Assembly (NCBI GenBank): GCA_028718465.1
Contig: JAQULX010000027.1
Span: 1 to 14,482, forward strand
Direction of reading: 5' to 3'
DNA: 14,482 nt
Source: Dehalococcoidales bacterium
Lineage (GTDB): Bacteria; Chloroflexota; Dehalococcoidia; Dehalococcoidales; UBA3254
Shown: positions 1 through 8,651 of the stretch, one piece after another
Position numbering within the stretch: the stretch's first letter is position 1
How the letters are laid out: every line of letters starts with the position of its first letter
Translations under genes and position numbers: made by a program
Notes under the pieces: generated by a model
The model's database searches: none
What the model was told of the DNA's origin: nothing
The model's input: the letters and a program-made list of their open reading frames with translations, nothing else

Positions 1-1595
1 TGGAAGAGATAGTCGGCCCGGAGAACATCAGCCGGGAACCGGCGATCATGGAAAGCTACAACCAGGTCTGGGGCAACAAGCTGGCTTTCGGCGATAAACG
101 GCACAATCCGCCGGCGGCAGTCCTGCTGCCGGCCAATGTCGGGGAAATCCAGAAGATCATCCGCTACTGCAACAGGCAGGGCATCCTGTTCAAGGCCTCC
201 GCCCGCGCCTTTGAATATGTGGCAACCTACCTGGCCCACCAGCGGGGCATCCTGCTGGAGTTGAGGCGGATGAACCGCATTCTGGAAATCGATGAAAAGA
301 ACATGCATGCTGTAGTCGAGCCGTACGTGCCGGTATACCAGTTGCAGGATGCCGCTGGAAAGGTCGGCCTTTATACCGGAAAGCCTGGTGTGGGCTACAG
401 CGCCTCGGTCATTTCCCTGGCCTGCTGCCATCAGGAGATGACCATCTCCCAGTTATATACCAGCGGCTACGGCCGCAACGTGCTGGGCTGTGAATGGGTC
501 CTGCCCACCGGGGAGATATTGAACCTGGGGACAGCCAACCGGGAAAGCGGCTGGTTTTCCGGAGACGGGCCGGGATTCAGCCTGCGAAGCATCCTGAGGG
601 GACGGGCCGGAGCTAACGGCGGCAACGGTGTCATTACCAAATGCAGCGTTAAGCTGTATCCCTGGTATGCCGATGCGCCGACCAGCTATGAGATGAAAAG
701 GGAACCGGGTGAAGTTATTTCAGCCGCCCAACTGGAAAAGGTGCCGGACAACTACCGGGCCCTGATTCTTACCTTCCCCGATACGGAGAAGATGATGAAG
801 GCTTCCACGGAAATCGGCCAGGCTGAACTGGCCTGCATCGTGGCCCCGGCTTATCTTAATACCGGGTTCTTTGAAGAGGGCAACGACGAAAATTACGCCA
901 GGATTAAGGCCGGAAAAAATCCGGCTCCGGAAAAGATCGCCCGGTCAGTGCCGATCTTTATCAACGGTCATTCGAAACGAGAACTGGCCTACCGGGAGAA
1001 GGCCGTATTGCATGTAATGGAAAAATGGGGCGGCTGCCTGGATGAAGAACTCAATGATCCCAGGATCGTCGCCCAGCGGTTCCAGTACCAGATGTGGTCT
1101 ACCGGCATTGGAGGTATTCGCCCCACCGGCGATTTCATGGTCTCTATCCAGGGCGCCGACGGCTCCACTGAAATGCAGCTTAACTACCGTCCGGTGGAGT
1201 TCAACGCCTTTGAACCGTTCCGCAATCGCGGTGACATCGTCCAGCCCAATATGGGCATGTCCTACCGTCCCATGGAGCATTTCGCCCTGGGCTCTTCCGG
1301 CGGCATCGCGACCGGATACGACCCCTGGGACCCGGAATCACTGGCGTCCGCCAGAAAATACATGGATATGTGTTATGATATCAACAGCCCCTTCCGGCAT
1401 TTCAGCTATACCAATCGCGGCGCTATGATGCAGGTAGAGGATATCGAGCATGTCCACCAGAGATGGGGACCTATGTACGATCATGCGGACAAATGGCTTC
1501 AAAAGGTCAGGAATATGCTGGACCCCAACCGGGTCTGCGACTGGACCGGCTACATCCCTCCGGAGTATTCCAGCCCGGAAATCCGGAAAGAGTGA
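1..1595 (+). CDS. FAD-binding (PCMH-type) oxidoreductase, 5' end outside window
   Basis: This is an FAD-linked oxidase/dehydrogenase of the GlcD / vanillyl-alcohol-oxidase superfamily. The frame is open to the left edge, and the residues before the first ATG (48) read EEIVGPENISREPAI, the usual family N-terminus. The true start is therefore upstream and 48 is an internal Met. Counting from that Met, the FAD-binding PCMH domain spans about 20-206: a PANVGEIQKIIRYCN segment, a GxxTGKPGVGYS region near 108-118, GYGRNVLGCEWVLPTGE near 140-156, and the GGNGVITKCSVKLYP end of the fold near 191-205. The rest (about 215-505) is the substrate-cap domain, ending in the typical LDPNRVCDWTGYIPP. The substrate is not readable from sequence; small hydroxy-acids or p-alkylphenols are family possibilities. 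No partner gene is visible, and a terminator closes the unit. Confidence 0.85.
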   Translation, partial: EEIVGPENISREPAIMESYNQVWGNKLAFGDKRHNPPAAVLLPANVGEIQKIIRYCNRQGILFKASARAFEYVATYLAHQRGILLELRRMNRILEIDEKNMHAVVEPYVPVYQLQDAAGKVGLYTGKPGVGYSASVISLACCHQEMTISQLYTSGYGRNVLGCEWVLPTGEILNLGTANRESGWFSGDGPGFSLRSILRGRAGANGGNGVITKCSVKLYPWYADAPTSYEMKREPGEVISAAQLEKVPDNYRALILTFPDTEKMMKASTEIGQAELACIVAPAYLNTGFFEEGNDENYARIKAGKNPAPEKIARSVPIFINGHSKRELAYREKAVLHVMEKWGGCLDEELNDPRIVAQRFQYQMWSTGIGGIRPTGDFMVSIQGADGSTEMQLNYRPVEFNAFEPFRNRGDIVQPNMGMSYRPMEHFALGSSGGIATGYDPWDPESLASARKYMDMCYDINSPFRHFSYTNRGAMMQVEDIEHVHQRWGPMYDHADKWLQKVRNMLDPNRVCDWTGYIPPEYSSPEIRKE

Positions 1596-1679
1596 AAGTC
1601 ATTTTATCCATACTGATGCCAGTCGGAATGGCCATTAAAAGCAGCCGGAAGGTATTTTCGAAATAGATACGCTGACTTA

Positions 1680-1711
1680 AGAGCCGCTGTTGAAGCGGCT
1701 CTGGTTTTTTT
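1680..1711 (+). terminator. Intrinsic terminator after the FAD oxidoreductase gene
   Basis: A perfect 9-bp stem (AGAGCCGCT / AGCGGCTCT) with a 5-nt loop GTTGA is followed by GG and a run of seven T. It lies 85 bp after the oxidoreductase stop. There is no T-run in the reverse direction, so it does not obviously terminate the convergent protease gene. Confidence 0.9.
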
Positions 1712-1741
1712 AATATCAGCCTGGATTATCTTTTAGCTGCG

Positions 1742-4700
1742 TTATCTGGACTTGCGTCGGACAACCAGAATAGCCGCCGCTGCAATCGCCACTGCTGCTG
1801 TTATTCCCACCAGCATCCAAAAAAACAACGATCCCGTTCTGCTGTCAGACACCTTCTCCGAGACTGCCTCAGGAGCCAGTTCCTGGATATCCACTGCCGG
1901 CAGGTCGCTCTCCTCTGATGGCAGACTGGCAATGCTGCCGGTATCGGTAGTCCGGGTGGCGACCGGTGTTTCCGGAGCGGCTTCTGCCGGACTGGTTGAC
2001 GGAGGAGTGGGACTGGGCTCCTCCGGAGGAGGCAGAACGCCCAGCAAAGCGTACTGAGAGAAATGGTCTATTTGAGCTGAGACTGTCCTGGTTTCTCTAT
2101 CTAACTGGCCGGGAAGTTTAGCCCAGCCGGAACCGTCCCAGAAAGCGATGTAAAGGTCCTCTTCGTTCATTCTGTCAGGCAGGGCAGCAGGGTCATAGCT
2201 GAAGCTGAGTCTAACGGCGGGATCAAAGGCAGCCCCATCCGGACCGAAGCTGTAAGCCAGGACCAGGGAGTTATCCGCCGGGGGAGCCGGAGGATCAGAC
2301 AGGGTCTCGAGGGTGAGGGCTGAGACCAGTTCCCGGACATTCCTCGTTATCCTGGTGCCCTTGTTCCATTCCAGGGTCAGCTTGCCGTCAGCCGATTTAA
2401 GCTGGGCGGCCGTCCGGGTGCCGCTGCTGCCGGTCTTCAGGGTGGTCGGCGAGGTCCAGCCGGTCAGCTTGATTGTCAACGAACTGCTGCCGCCACCGCC
2501 ACCACCTCCACCACCGGAAGAGGGTTTAGAAGTTGTGAAAGCCATCTCTTCGCCGTGGCTTGTCCCGTCACCTTCAGCCCTGGCTTCATAGAAATATCTC
2601 GTCCCCGGAGTTAGCCCCTCCAGGTTAAAGCTGAAGGGCCCGGCGCCGGTCAAATCTTCAGGCTGAGTCTCATTGGGGTAAGGCCCACCCTTTTCCACGC
2701 CCCAGACGAAGGAGACCTTCACCGCAGAAGCACTGCCCGGATCGACTAACTCACCTTCAAAAGTCGCCGCATTCTGTTTTATATTCCGGGCTGCCAGGGT
2801 AATTACTCCAGGCGGCCGGACCGCCGGCGCGGAAGTAGTAAAAGTCTTATCCTCTCCCCCGATAGTGATATCGCCTGCCTGCGCCGCCGCCCGGAAATGA
2901 TAGGCTGTGAGAGGACTCAAGCCGGTGATTTTGCTTTCAAAGATCCCGGCCGCAGTCGCTTCTTGGGGCTCCGTCGTATTTCCATACTCGGTAGTCTTAC
3001 CCCACTCAAAGTAGACCTGCACACTGGAGAATCCGCCCATATCGGTAAGGTCGCCGTACAGCCTGGCTGAAGTAATTGCAGGATCAGCCCCGATAGTCGC
3101 CACAGCAGGAAGAGTTATTTCCTGTTCAGTCTTAAAGATGATCTCCCCCCCGCTGGACGTGCCGTCTCCAACTGCCTGGGCCCGATAATAGTAGATAGTA
3201 TCCGGAGCCAGCCCGGTCAAATCAGTCGAAAAGGCTCCCGGGGAAGTCAGCAGGGCCGGGTCTCCCGGCAGAATTCCGCCGGCCTCTCCTCCGGCCGCTC
3301 CCCATTCAAAGCTTAACTCCACACTGGAGGCTGTCCCCAGGCTGATCAGGCTTCCATGCAGAGTCGCTGAGGTGGAAGTCAGGCCGCTAACCTCCCAGGT
3401 GGATACCGAAGGGGGAACCAAGGTGGGTAATGACGTACCGCACCAGGTTGGCTGGTAGTCATCTCCAGGCAAATTCGTTATCCGGCAAAGACCGCTCCCG
3501 TCGGCATTTACGATACTTATCTCGCTGTTGGGCATGCTATCAACCATGTAATAGCTGCTGGAGAAGACAATTTTTGTACCATCCTGGGACCATTCCGGCC
3601 CGGAAGTTCCATGGGCGCTATCAGTAATCTTTTTCAGTTCACTGCCGTCAACATTGATTAAAAATATCTCATCGTGGTTATGAGGATCCTGAGTAAAAGA
3701 ACAAAAGGCTATCTGGTTCCCGTCCGGAGACCACGCCGGATCAATGCTGCCCGCTGAGTGAGTTAGCCTCCTGACATCGCTGCCGTCAGAATTCATAATA
3801 TATATCTCGGAATTCCCATCACGCAGTGATTCAAAAGCTATCTGCCGGCCGTCCGGCGACCAATTTGGAGATCTGTTCGCGGAAGAAGTATCGGTAATTC
3901 TGGTTGTACCGGTGCCATCAGAATTCATAACATATATTGCACTTATGCCGTCTCTTTCGGACACAAAAGCAATCCTGGAGCCGTCCGGAGACCAGGCAGG
4001 CAACTCATCTGCCGCCGGGTTATTGGTTAAGTTTTTGATATTACTGCCGTCGGCATCAGCCACCCACACCTCGGAATCAAGCGTAAATGGCAGGCTTGGC
4101 GCTCCCGAACAGTTCATAAAGGCCAGTTTGGCTCCATCCGGAGACCAGGCAGGAAAGTTAAACGGACTCATAGGAGGATTAAAAAAGTGTCTTAGATCAC
4201 TCCCGTCGGCGTTCATGACATATATTCCGCAGGAAGAATCATAGTTAGAGATAAAAGCGATTTTCCCTGCCGGAGGTGTAACCCAGGTGTTGAACATCTC
4301 CTGTTTACCATAAACGGGATAATTCCCGATTGCTGTAGCTCGATAATAATAGGTGGTGTCCGGGGACAGCCCTTCTATCGTGGCTTGGAAGTCGCCGGCT
4401 TGCGTTAGAGTCCGGGGTTCAGTTGAGTCGGTATATTCATCGAAAGAAGTGCCGTAATCAAAAAAAACATCGACGGATTCCAGTGTGCCCAGACTGGCCA
4501 AATTGCCGTTAAAGGTAGCTGATGTGGAGGCAGTATTGGTAGCAGGACTGGTAGTTACAGCGGGTACTCCGATTGCTTCAGAGGCGCGAAGAGCGTTAAT
4601 CCTGCCGTAATGCCAGTAAATACCGGTCCCGGAAACCGGGTCGGCTGAGGCCTCGATGCGGCTGCGGACCGAGGCATTGCTGACGCCATAGGATGAATCC

Positions 4701-5761
4701 CAGACCAGAGCTGCCAGCCCGGCTACCAGAGGAGCCGCCATTGAGGAGCCGCTTAAATAGCCATAATTCATATCGGAAGACACAACGCATTCATGATTCG
4801 GAAGGGTAGAATAAATATGCGCGCCGGGAGCCGCCAGGTCCACCCAGTTGCCGTAAGTGGAGAAATGAGCTCTTATATCATATTGGTCTGTCGCCGCCAC
4901 CGCGATGCAGTTGCTGTAATAGGCTGGATAAAAAGGACTTGAATTGGACTTGTTGCCCGCCGCAGCTACCACAACCGCCCCCTTGCTCCAGGCATAATTG
5001 ACGGCATCTTCAAACAAAGCTGACGGCGAATCATTGCCCAGACTCAAATTAATTACCCTGGCCCCATTATCAGCTGCATGGATAATTCCGCCGATAATCC
5101 AGCTATTGTAACCCTCTCCATTATCACCCAGCACTTTCATATTCATCAGGCTGGAATCGCAGGCCAGCCCGGCCACGCCGGTTCCGTTATTGGCGACAGC
5201 CGCCGCGATTCCCGCCACGTGAGTGCCGTGACCGTACAGGTCGTCCACCGTCCGACTATCGGTGAAATTCTGGGCCGATACTATTTTGGCGGCCAGGTCC
5301 TCATGGTCCTTGTCAATCCCGGTATCCAGAATGGCAATGCGGATTTCCGAGTTCCCGGTAGAAACTTCCCAGGCTTCAGGCGCCTGAATCCGGTCAAGGC
5401 TCCATTGGTCGATAAAATGAGGGTCATCCGGTGCGCCGATAGCTCTGGCAATATAGTCCGGCTCGGCATACTCTACTGACGGATCGCTGTTGTAGTCCCG
5501 TACCTTTTCCAGTACACCGCCGGCCGGGACCTGGACCACCTGAACATCCAGATTGGGGATAACCTCAACAACTTCACCTCCCAGCCTGAGATTGGCTCCC
5601 TGGGCGGCTGCCGACATTACCCCTTGTTTGAATTTAACCAGGATACGGTCTGGAGCGTATTCCGGCGAGCTTTCTTCCTCGTCCCCTGCCGCCGGTATGC
5701 CTGACAGGATCAATCCGATGATAAGGCTAAAAACCACCGTAATCCGTATCACCCTTCTCAT
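1742..5761 (-). CDS. Surface-anchored subtilisin-like (S8) protease with Fn3-like and PD40 propeller repeats
   Basis: This is an exported serine protease of 1339 residues. Residues 1-26 are a signal peptide with a basic MRR start and hydrophobic core. Residues 35-108 resemble a fervidolysin-type propeptide (ILVKFKQG to VEYAEPDY). The S8 domain is about 115-395, with Asp146 (AILDTGID), His178 (YGHGTHVAG), oxyanion Asn270 (AAAGN) and Ser340 (SGSSMAAP). An Fn3-like unit (402-492) is followed by six PD40/TolB-like blades (about 499-775, each with an xxDGS turn, five followed by a WSPDG-type motif), then three more Fn3-like units (784-877, 884-976, 984-1076). Next come a nine-Gly linker (1083-1091), a beta-rich domain (1092-1240), a Pro/Thr/Ser stalk and a C-terminal membrane helix (1310-1334) before RRKSR. 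It is probably held on the cell surface to process extracellular protein. The start is supported by AAAGGAG 5 nt upstream. The gene appears monocistronic. Confidence 0.93.
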   Translation of the reverse strand: MRRVIRITVVFSLIIGLILSGIPAAGDEEESSPEYAPDRILVKFKQGVMSAAAQGANLRLGGEVVEVIPNLDVQVVQVPAGGVLEKVRDYNSDPSVEYAEPDYIARAIGAPDDPHFIDQWSLDRIQAPEAWEVSTGNSEIRIAILDTGIDKDHEDLAAKIVSAQNFTDSRTVDDLYGHGTHVAGIAAAVANNGTGVAGLACDSSLMNMKVLGDNGEGYNSWIIGGIIHAADNGARVINLSLGNDSPSALFEDAVNYAWSKGAVVVAAAGNKSNSSPFYPAYYSNCIAVAATDQYDIRAHFSTYGNWVDLAAPGAHIYSTLPNHECVVSSDMNYGYLSGSSMAAPLVAGLAALVWDSSYGVSNASVRSRIEASADPVSGTGIYWHYGRINALRASEAIGVPAVTTSPATNTASTSATFNGNLASLGTLESVDVFFDYGTSFDEYTDSTEPRTLTQAGDFQATIEGLSPDTTYYYRATAIGNYPVYGKQEMFNTWVTPPAGKIAFISNYDSSCGIYVMNADGSDLRHFFNPPMSPFNFPAWSPDGAKLAFMNCSGAPSLPFTLDSEVWVADADGSNIKNLTNNPAADELPAWSPDGSRIAFVSERDGISAIYVMNSDGTGTTRITDTSSANRSPNWSPDGRQIAFESLRDGNSEIYIMNSDGSDVRRLTHSAGSIDPAWSPDGNQIAFCSFTQDPHNHDEIFLINVDGSELKKITDSAHGTSGPEWSQDGTKIVFSSSYYMVDSMPNSEISIVNADGSGLCRITNLPGDDYQPTWCGTSLPTLVPPSVSTWEVSGLTSTSATLHGSLISLGTASSVELSFEWGAAGGEAGGILPGDPALLTSPGAFSTDLTGLAPDTIYYYRAQAVGDGTSSGGEIIFKTEQEITLPAVATIGADPAITSARLYGDLTDMGGFSSVQVYFEWGKTTEYGNTTEPQEATAAGIFESKITGLSPLTAYHFRAAAQAGDITIGGEDKTFTTSAPAVRPPGVITLAARNIKQNAATFEGELVDPGSASAVKVSFVWGVEKGGPYPNETQPEDLTGAGPFSFNLEGLTPGTRYFYEARAEGDGTSHGEEMAFTTSKPSSGGGGGGGGGSSSLTIKLTGWTSPTTLKTGSSGTRTAAQLKSADGKLTLEWNKGTRITRNVRELVSALTLETLSDPPAPPADNSLVLAYSFGPDGAAFDPAVRLSFSYDPAALPDRMNEEDLYIAFWDGSGWAKLPGQLDRETRTVSAQIDHFSQYALLGVLPPPEEPSPTPPSTSPAEAAPETPVATRTTDTGSIASLPSEESDLPAVDIQELAPEAVSEKVSDSRTGSLFFWMLVGITAAVAIAAAAILVVRRKSR

Positions 5762-5766
5762 GGATG

Positions 5767-5773
5767 CTCCTTT
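5767..5773 (-). promoter_or_regulatory. Ribosome binding site of the S8 protease
   Basis: The minus strand reads AAAGGAG five bases before the ATG at 5761. This supports that ATG as the start. Confidence 0.75.
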
Positions 5774-5821
5774 GTGGGGTGCAATCGATGTTCGACTTTT
5801 TAAACCGGTTATGTAATGTTA

Positions 5822-5850
5822 AGGATAACATTTATAGAAAGATTTGTCCA
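5822..5850 (-). promoter_or_regulatory. Putative sigma-70-type promoter of the S8 protease
   Basis: On the minus strand a -35 TGGACA (5845-5850) and a -10 TATCCT (5822-5827) are separated by 17 bp, about 60 bp upstream of the start codon. The match is 5/6 and 4/6, so this is only moderate support. Confidence 0.35.
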
Positions 5851-5994
5851 TATTTCAGGGGTTTTGCCGATGTTTATTGGGAGATAAATACCCAAACAGG
5901 TCTGGGTTAAATTTCAATTACAATGACCCGGCCTATACCACATGAAACGCAATAAATAACCCTGCCGCTCTTTTTCTCTCTCTTCTATAAACTG

Positions 5995-6198
5995 TTATTC
6001 TCTAAGGCTCCAGTAACGCTGGACCGATATATAGAGAATAACAATCAGGGGAATAATCAAGTAAATTATATTAACAATGATTGAAAAGGTATTATAGCTA
6101 AAATACAGGATTTTGGGTAAAATAATGGCCAGTGAAACGAGCCAGATCAATACTGATCCGCGCCACCAGAAGGTCAGGGCGCCACAATGGACATGGCA
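5995..6198 (-). pseudogene. Orphan C-terminal fragment of an unknown membrane protein
   Basis: On the minus strand an open frame without any ATG runs from just after a stop at 6199-6201 to a TAA at 5995-5997. It encodes about 60 convincing residues with two membrane helices: SVLIWLVSLAIILPKILYF, then a second rich in Ile/Leu (FSIIVNIIYLIIPLIVILY), ending SVQRYWSLRE. The aromatic FWWRG before the first helix and the basic end after the second fit a real protein tail. No start or ribosome site exists, so the 5' part is missing. The frame ends head-to-head against the truncated dctP on the other strand, which suggests a rearrangement joined them. I do not recognise the family. Confidence 0.45.
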
Positions 6199-6504
6199 TT
6201 ATTCATTATGAACAAGGATTCCTGGAATAAATTACCATCCGACCTTCAGGAGGTTTTAATCGAGGCCGGTCAATGGCAGGACGAAGAAATAATGACGGAT
6301 GATGAAAAACAAATACAGATTGGAGTCGATGCGGCTAAAGCAGCGAATCATAGTTTTACCAATCTTACTGAAGATGATTTGAAGGTCTGGAGGGACGCCG
6401 CCAGCGTGGCTCATGAACAATACATCACTGAATTCGAAGCTAAGGGATTGCCATCCCGGGCGGTATATGACAGGATGATGGAACTGATACAGCAGAACAA
6501 GTAA
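6187..6504 (+). pseudogene. TRAP transporter solute-binding protein (DctP), C-terminal remnant
   Basis: These 105 residues match the C-terminal end of DctP-family periplasmic substrate-binding proteins: ALFIMNKDSWNKLPSDLQEVL, a DEE/DDEK helical stretch, then LTEDDLKVWRDAA, YITEFEAKGLPSRAVYDRMMELIQQ. Intact family members are about 330-350 residues and carry a signal peptide, so roughly the first two thirds are gone. The frame is open back to 6157 (stop at 6154-6156), and some of SAPPEGQGAT before the ATG may still be DctP. There is no convincing ribosome site for the ATG at 6187. The 3' end is intact. It is probably a dead remnant of a TRAP operon whose DctM tail survives at 8652-8960. Confidence 0.75.
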
Positions 6505-6519
6505 TTTCCGTTATCAGGC

Positions 6520-6548
6520 GGGGCTGGAGTATTAATGACTCCGGCTCC
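6520..6548 (+). terminator. Hairpin after dctP remnant, weak terminator candidate
   Basis: An 11-bp stem (GGGGCTGGAGT / ACTCCGGCTCC, two G-U pairs) with a 7-nt loop lies 15 bp after the dctP stop. Only broken T-tracts follow (CTTTGTTT), so termination would be weak. In TRAP operons such a hairpin could also protect the abundant binding-protein mRNA. Confidence 0.4.
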
Positions 6549-6650
6549 GTCTAAACCTTTGTTTCAATGGGAAGGATACTCATAAACAGGGACCTGTAAG
6601 CTTAATAAAAATTTACTTGATATTCCGGAACGCTTTTTGAGAGGTGATAA

Positions 6651-8414
6651 ATGAGCAATAAAAGGTATAAGATCAGGTATCCAAACCCGCAGCCGGATAG
6701 TGTTAAATTGGAGAGTAACGTTTCCGTTGTAATGAGAGACGGCATAAAAATGGCCGTCGATATCTATAAACCTTCGAAGGGAACCGGGCCATGGCCGGTC
6801 ATCCTGGCATATTCACCTTTTCAAAAAGAACGTTCTTTCGAAAGCGCGAAGCCGGCATTCTATTGTGCCCACGGTTATGTATGTGTTCAAGCATCAGAAA
6901 GAGGGATTGGCTTCAACCAGGGCAAATTTGATATGTCGAGTCCGGTAGCTGCCAGGGACGGGTATGATTTGATCGAATGGCTGGCTGCCCGGCGATGGTG
7001 TAACGGGAACGTGGGTATGATGGGAGCTTCCGGCTACGGTGTTGCGCAATGGATTACTGCTCCATTGAATCCACCACACCTGAAAGCACTGGTTGTGCTG
7101 GCTACCACGGACAATTACCGCGGTCTGTGTTACCCGGGAGGCGTATTACGCAAACCATTCGTCTCGTATCTGGTCCCGGGATTCACTCAGGCTGCTTTAT
7201 GGCCGGGGCCGATTCCCGGCAAGGAGCCACCTTCGAATATCCTCGGGAAAATCCTGGCTCATACTCAGGATGGACCGTTCTGGTGGAATCATGGTAGCGG
7301 CTGGAAAACAATAAGCAAGATCAAAGCTCCGGTACTTAACATCATGAATACCCCCAATAGACTGCATACCATGAGCCACTTAAGGTCGTATTCGGAAATT
7401 AAGTCGCCCAGGAAGCTCATAATTACTCCCTGGACGAATGAGAATTACCAGCCATGGATATTCGAAACTACATCCTTCAATGAGTATATATTAAGGTGGC
7501 TGGATTACTGGCTGAAGGGAATCGACACTGGAATTATGGATGAACCGGAAGTCGCCATCTATGACAATGGCACCGGCGAATGGAGATTTGAGAATGAGTA
7601 TCCACTGGCGCGCGCATCCTGGAATCAATATTATCTGCATAGCCCTCAGAAGAAGAATTCGGGGACTATAAATAATATTCCGCCGGCAGCGACCGAAAAG
7701 GAGAATATTTTTTATAATATCAGTCTGAATACGGCTTTGATGACTTCATACGGAAAATCAGCCGTTACCAGATCTTCTGAACGGCCGAACTATGTCACCT
7801 ATGTTTCGCCGCCTCTGGATGAAGACCTTCGAGTTTGGGGTCCGGTCAGCCTCACATTATATGCAGCAACAGCGGAAGAGATTACCACAGACTGGTCGTT
7901 CTTTGTAAAGCTTGGAGAAATGGTGCCGGAAGGTGTCCCCCTCAACCCGGTAACCGGACTGGCTGAAATCAAACCTGAAGCATCGGACTCGTTGGTCCCG
8001 GACGAGGTCCAGATATGGAGTTTTGGTAACTTGAAAGCAAAATTCAGGGAGCTTGATGAGAACCTGTCAAGCCCCGGGATACCGTGGCACCCGTTTAAAA
8101 ACCCTGAGGACTTAAAGCCGGACACCGTTTATGAGTTCCAGATTGAGCTTCAACCCATTTTCAAAACCTTTAAGAAGGGGTGCCGTTTGTGGCTGAAAAT
8201 TGCCTGTGATGATGCGCTGTATTCTCCATGGGATAATACTTCTCTCTATGTCGAGACTCCTTCTGTTCCAGAGAATAGTGAAATCACTATCTATTGCAAT
8301 GATAGGTGTCCGTCGCATCTGGCTCTGCCGATTATCCCGGACGCGGAAGAGATAGCCCCGGTACCTTCAACTTTAAGAGATGCGGTCCCAGGCGCCCCAC
8401 GGTTTACAACCTAA
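6651..8414 (+). CDS. CocE/NonD-family (S15-like) hydrolase with altered catalytic triad
   Basis: This 587-residue protein belongs to the CocE/NonD alpha/beta-hydrolase family, related to X-Pro dipeptidyl-peptidases and cocaine esterase, and has the full usual length. The N-terminal hydrolase domain has VSVVMRDGIKMAVDIYKP (24-41), the oxyanion-region AYSPFQKE (Tyr54), and the nucleophile elbow GASGYG with Ser127. The C-terminal jelly-roll domain covers about 350-575 (SPPLDEDLRVWGPVSLTLY, YEFQIELQPIFKTFKKG, LWLKIACDD). There is no signal peptide, so it is probably cytoplasmic. In CocE the acid is in a GWYD motif and the base in GPWSH. Here these positions read NIMNTPNRLHT and TPWTNEN, so Asp and His appear lost (His position = Asn263). 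GAGGTG just upstream supports the ATG. It sits between two TRAP remnants and may once have shared their catabolic operon. Confidence 0.88.
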   Translation: MSNKRYKIRYPNPQPDSVKLESNVSVVMRDGIKMAVDIYKPSKGTGPWPVILAYSPFQKERSFESAKPAFYCAHGYVCVQASERGIGFNQGKFDMSSPVAARDGYDLIEWLAARRWCNGNVGMMGASGYGVAQWITAPLNPPHLKALVVLATTDNYRGLCYPGGVLRKPFVSYLVPGFTQAALWPGPIPGKEPPSNILGKILAHTQDGPFWWNHGSGWKTISKIKAPVLNIMNTPNRLHTMSHLRSYSEIKSPRKLIITPWTNENYQPWIFETTSFNEYILRWLDYWLKGIDTGIMDEPEVAIYDNGTGEWRFENEYPLARASWNQYYLHSPQKKNSGTINNIPPAATEKENIFYNISLNTALMTSYGKSAVTRSSERPNYVTYVSPPLDEDLRVWGPVSLTLYAATAEEITTDWSFFVKLGEMVPEGVPLNPVTGLAEIKPEASDSLVPDEVQIWSFGNLKAKFRELDENLSSPGIPWHPFKNPEDLKPDTVYEFQIELQPIFKTFKKGCRLWLKIACDDALYSPWDNTSLYVETPSVPENSEITIYCNDRCPSHLALPIIPDAEEIAPVPSTLRDAVPGAPRFTT

Positions 8415-8651
8415 ACTCATACCACGATGAGAACCGCATATTTACAAGCGTGTAAAACGTGAGAAATGCAGTTCCCACTTTGGTATTAGTATAGTACTAC
8501 AGTTGCAGTTTGAAAGTTTGAATCCAGCTAAGTAAACCCGGAAAAATTATATATAGAGCCTAAGCTGAATTCACTTAGATGAATTTAACGTGACTAAGAG
8601 CAAACTGTACCTGATAAGTGCAACTGTAATACTAGACGATAATTTACGCAC
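8415..8651 (+). other. Gene-free spacer holding a MITE-like element
   Basis: No coding frame is credible here. A 6-bp hairpin (TTTACA / TGTAAA, 8441-8456) lies shortly after the hydrolase stop without a T-run. The main content is the inverted-repeat element at 8494-8632, which ends about 20 bp before dctM homology begins. Confidence 0.5.
8494..8632. mobile_element. MITE-like inverted-repeat element with TA flanks
   Basis: Two arms, 8492-8507 (TAGTACTACAGTTGCA) and 8619-8634 (TGCAACTGTAATACTA), are inverted copies matching at 15 of 16 positions. They enclose about 110 bp of AT-rich DNA with no open frame. Read as GTACTACAGTTGCA / TGCAACTGTAATAC, each arm is bordered outside by TA, the target duplicated by IS630/Tc1-type transposons. 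A short non-autonomous element of that type fits. Without other copies in view, a plain stem-loop remains possible. Confidence 0.45.

Noticed and set aside
1680..1711. Bidirectional terminator also serving the protease gene
   Set aside because: Read from the minus strand, the stem is followed by TAAGTCAGCG, with no T-run.
2313..2591. Plus-strand frame with a run of prolines
   Set aside because: The proline run is the complement of the Gly9 linker of the protease; there is no start signal or domain.
8441..8456. Hairpin TTTACA-AGCG-TGTAAA as terminator of the hydrolase gene
   Set aside because: The stem is short and AT-rich and is not followed by a T-run.
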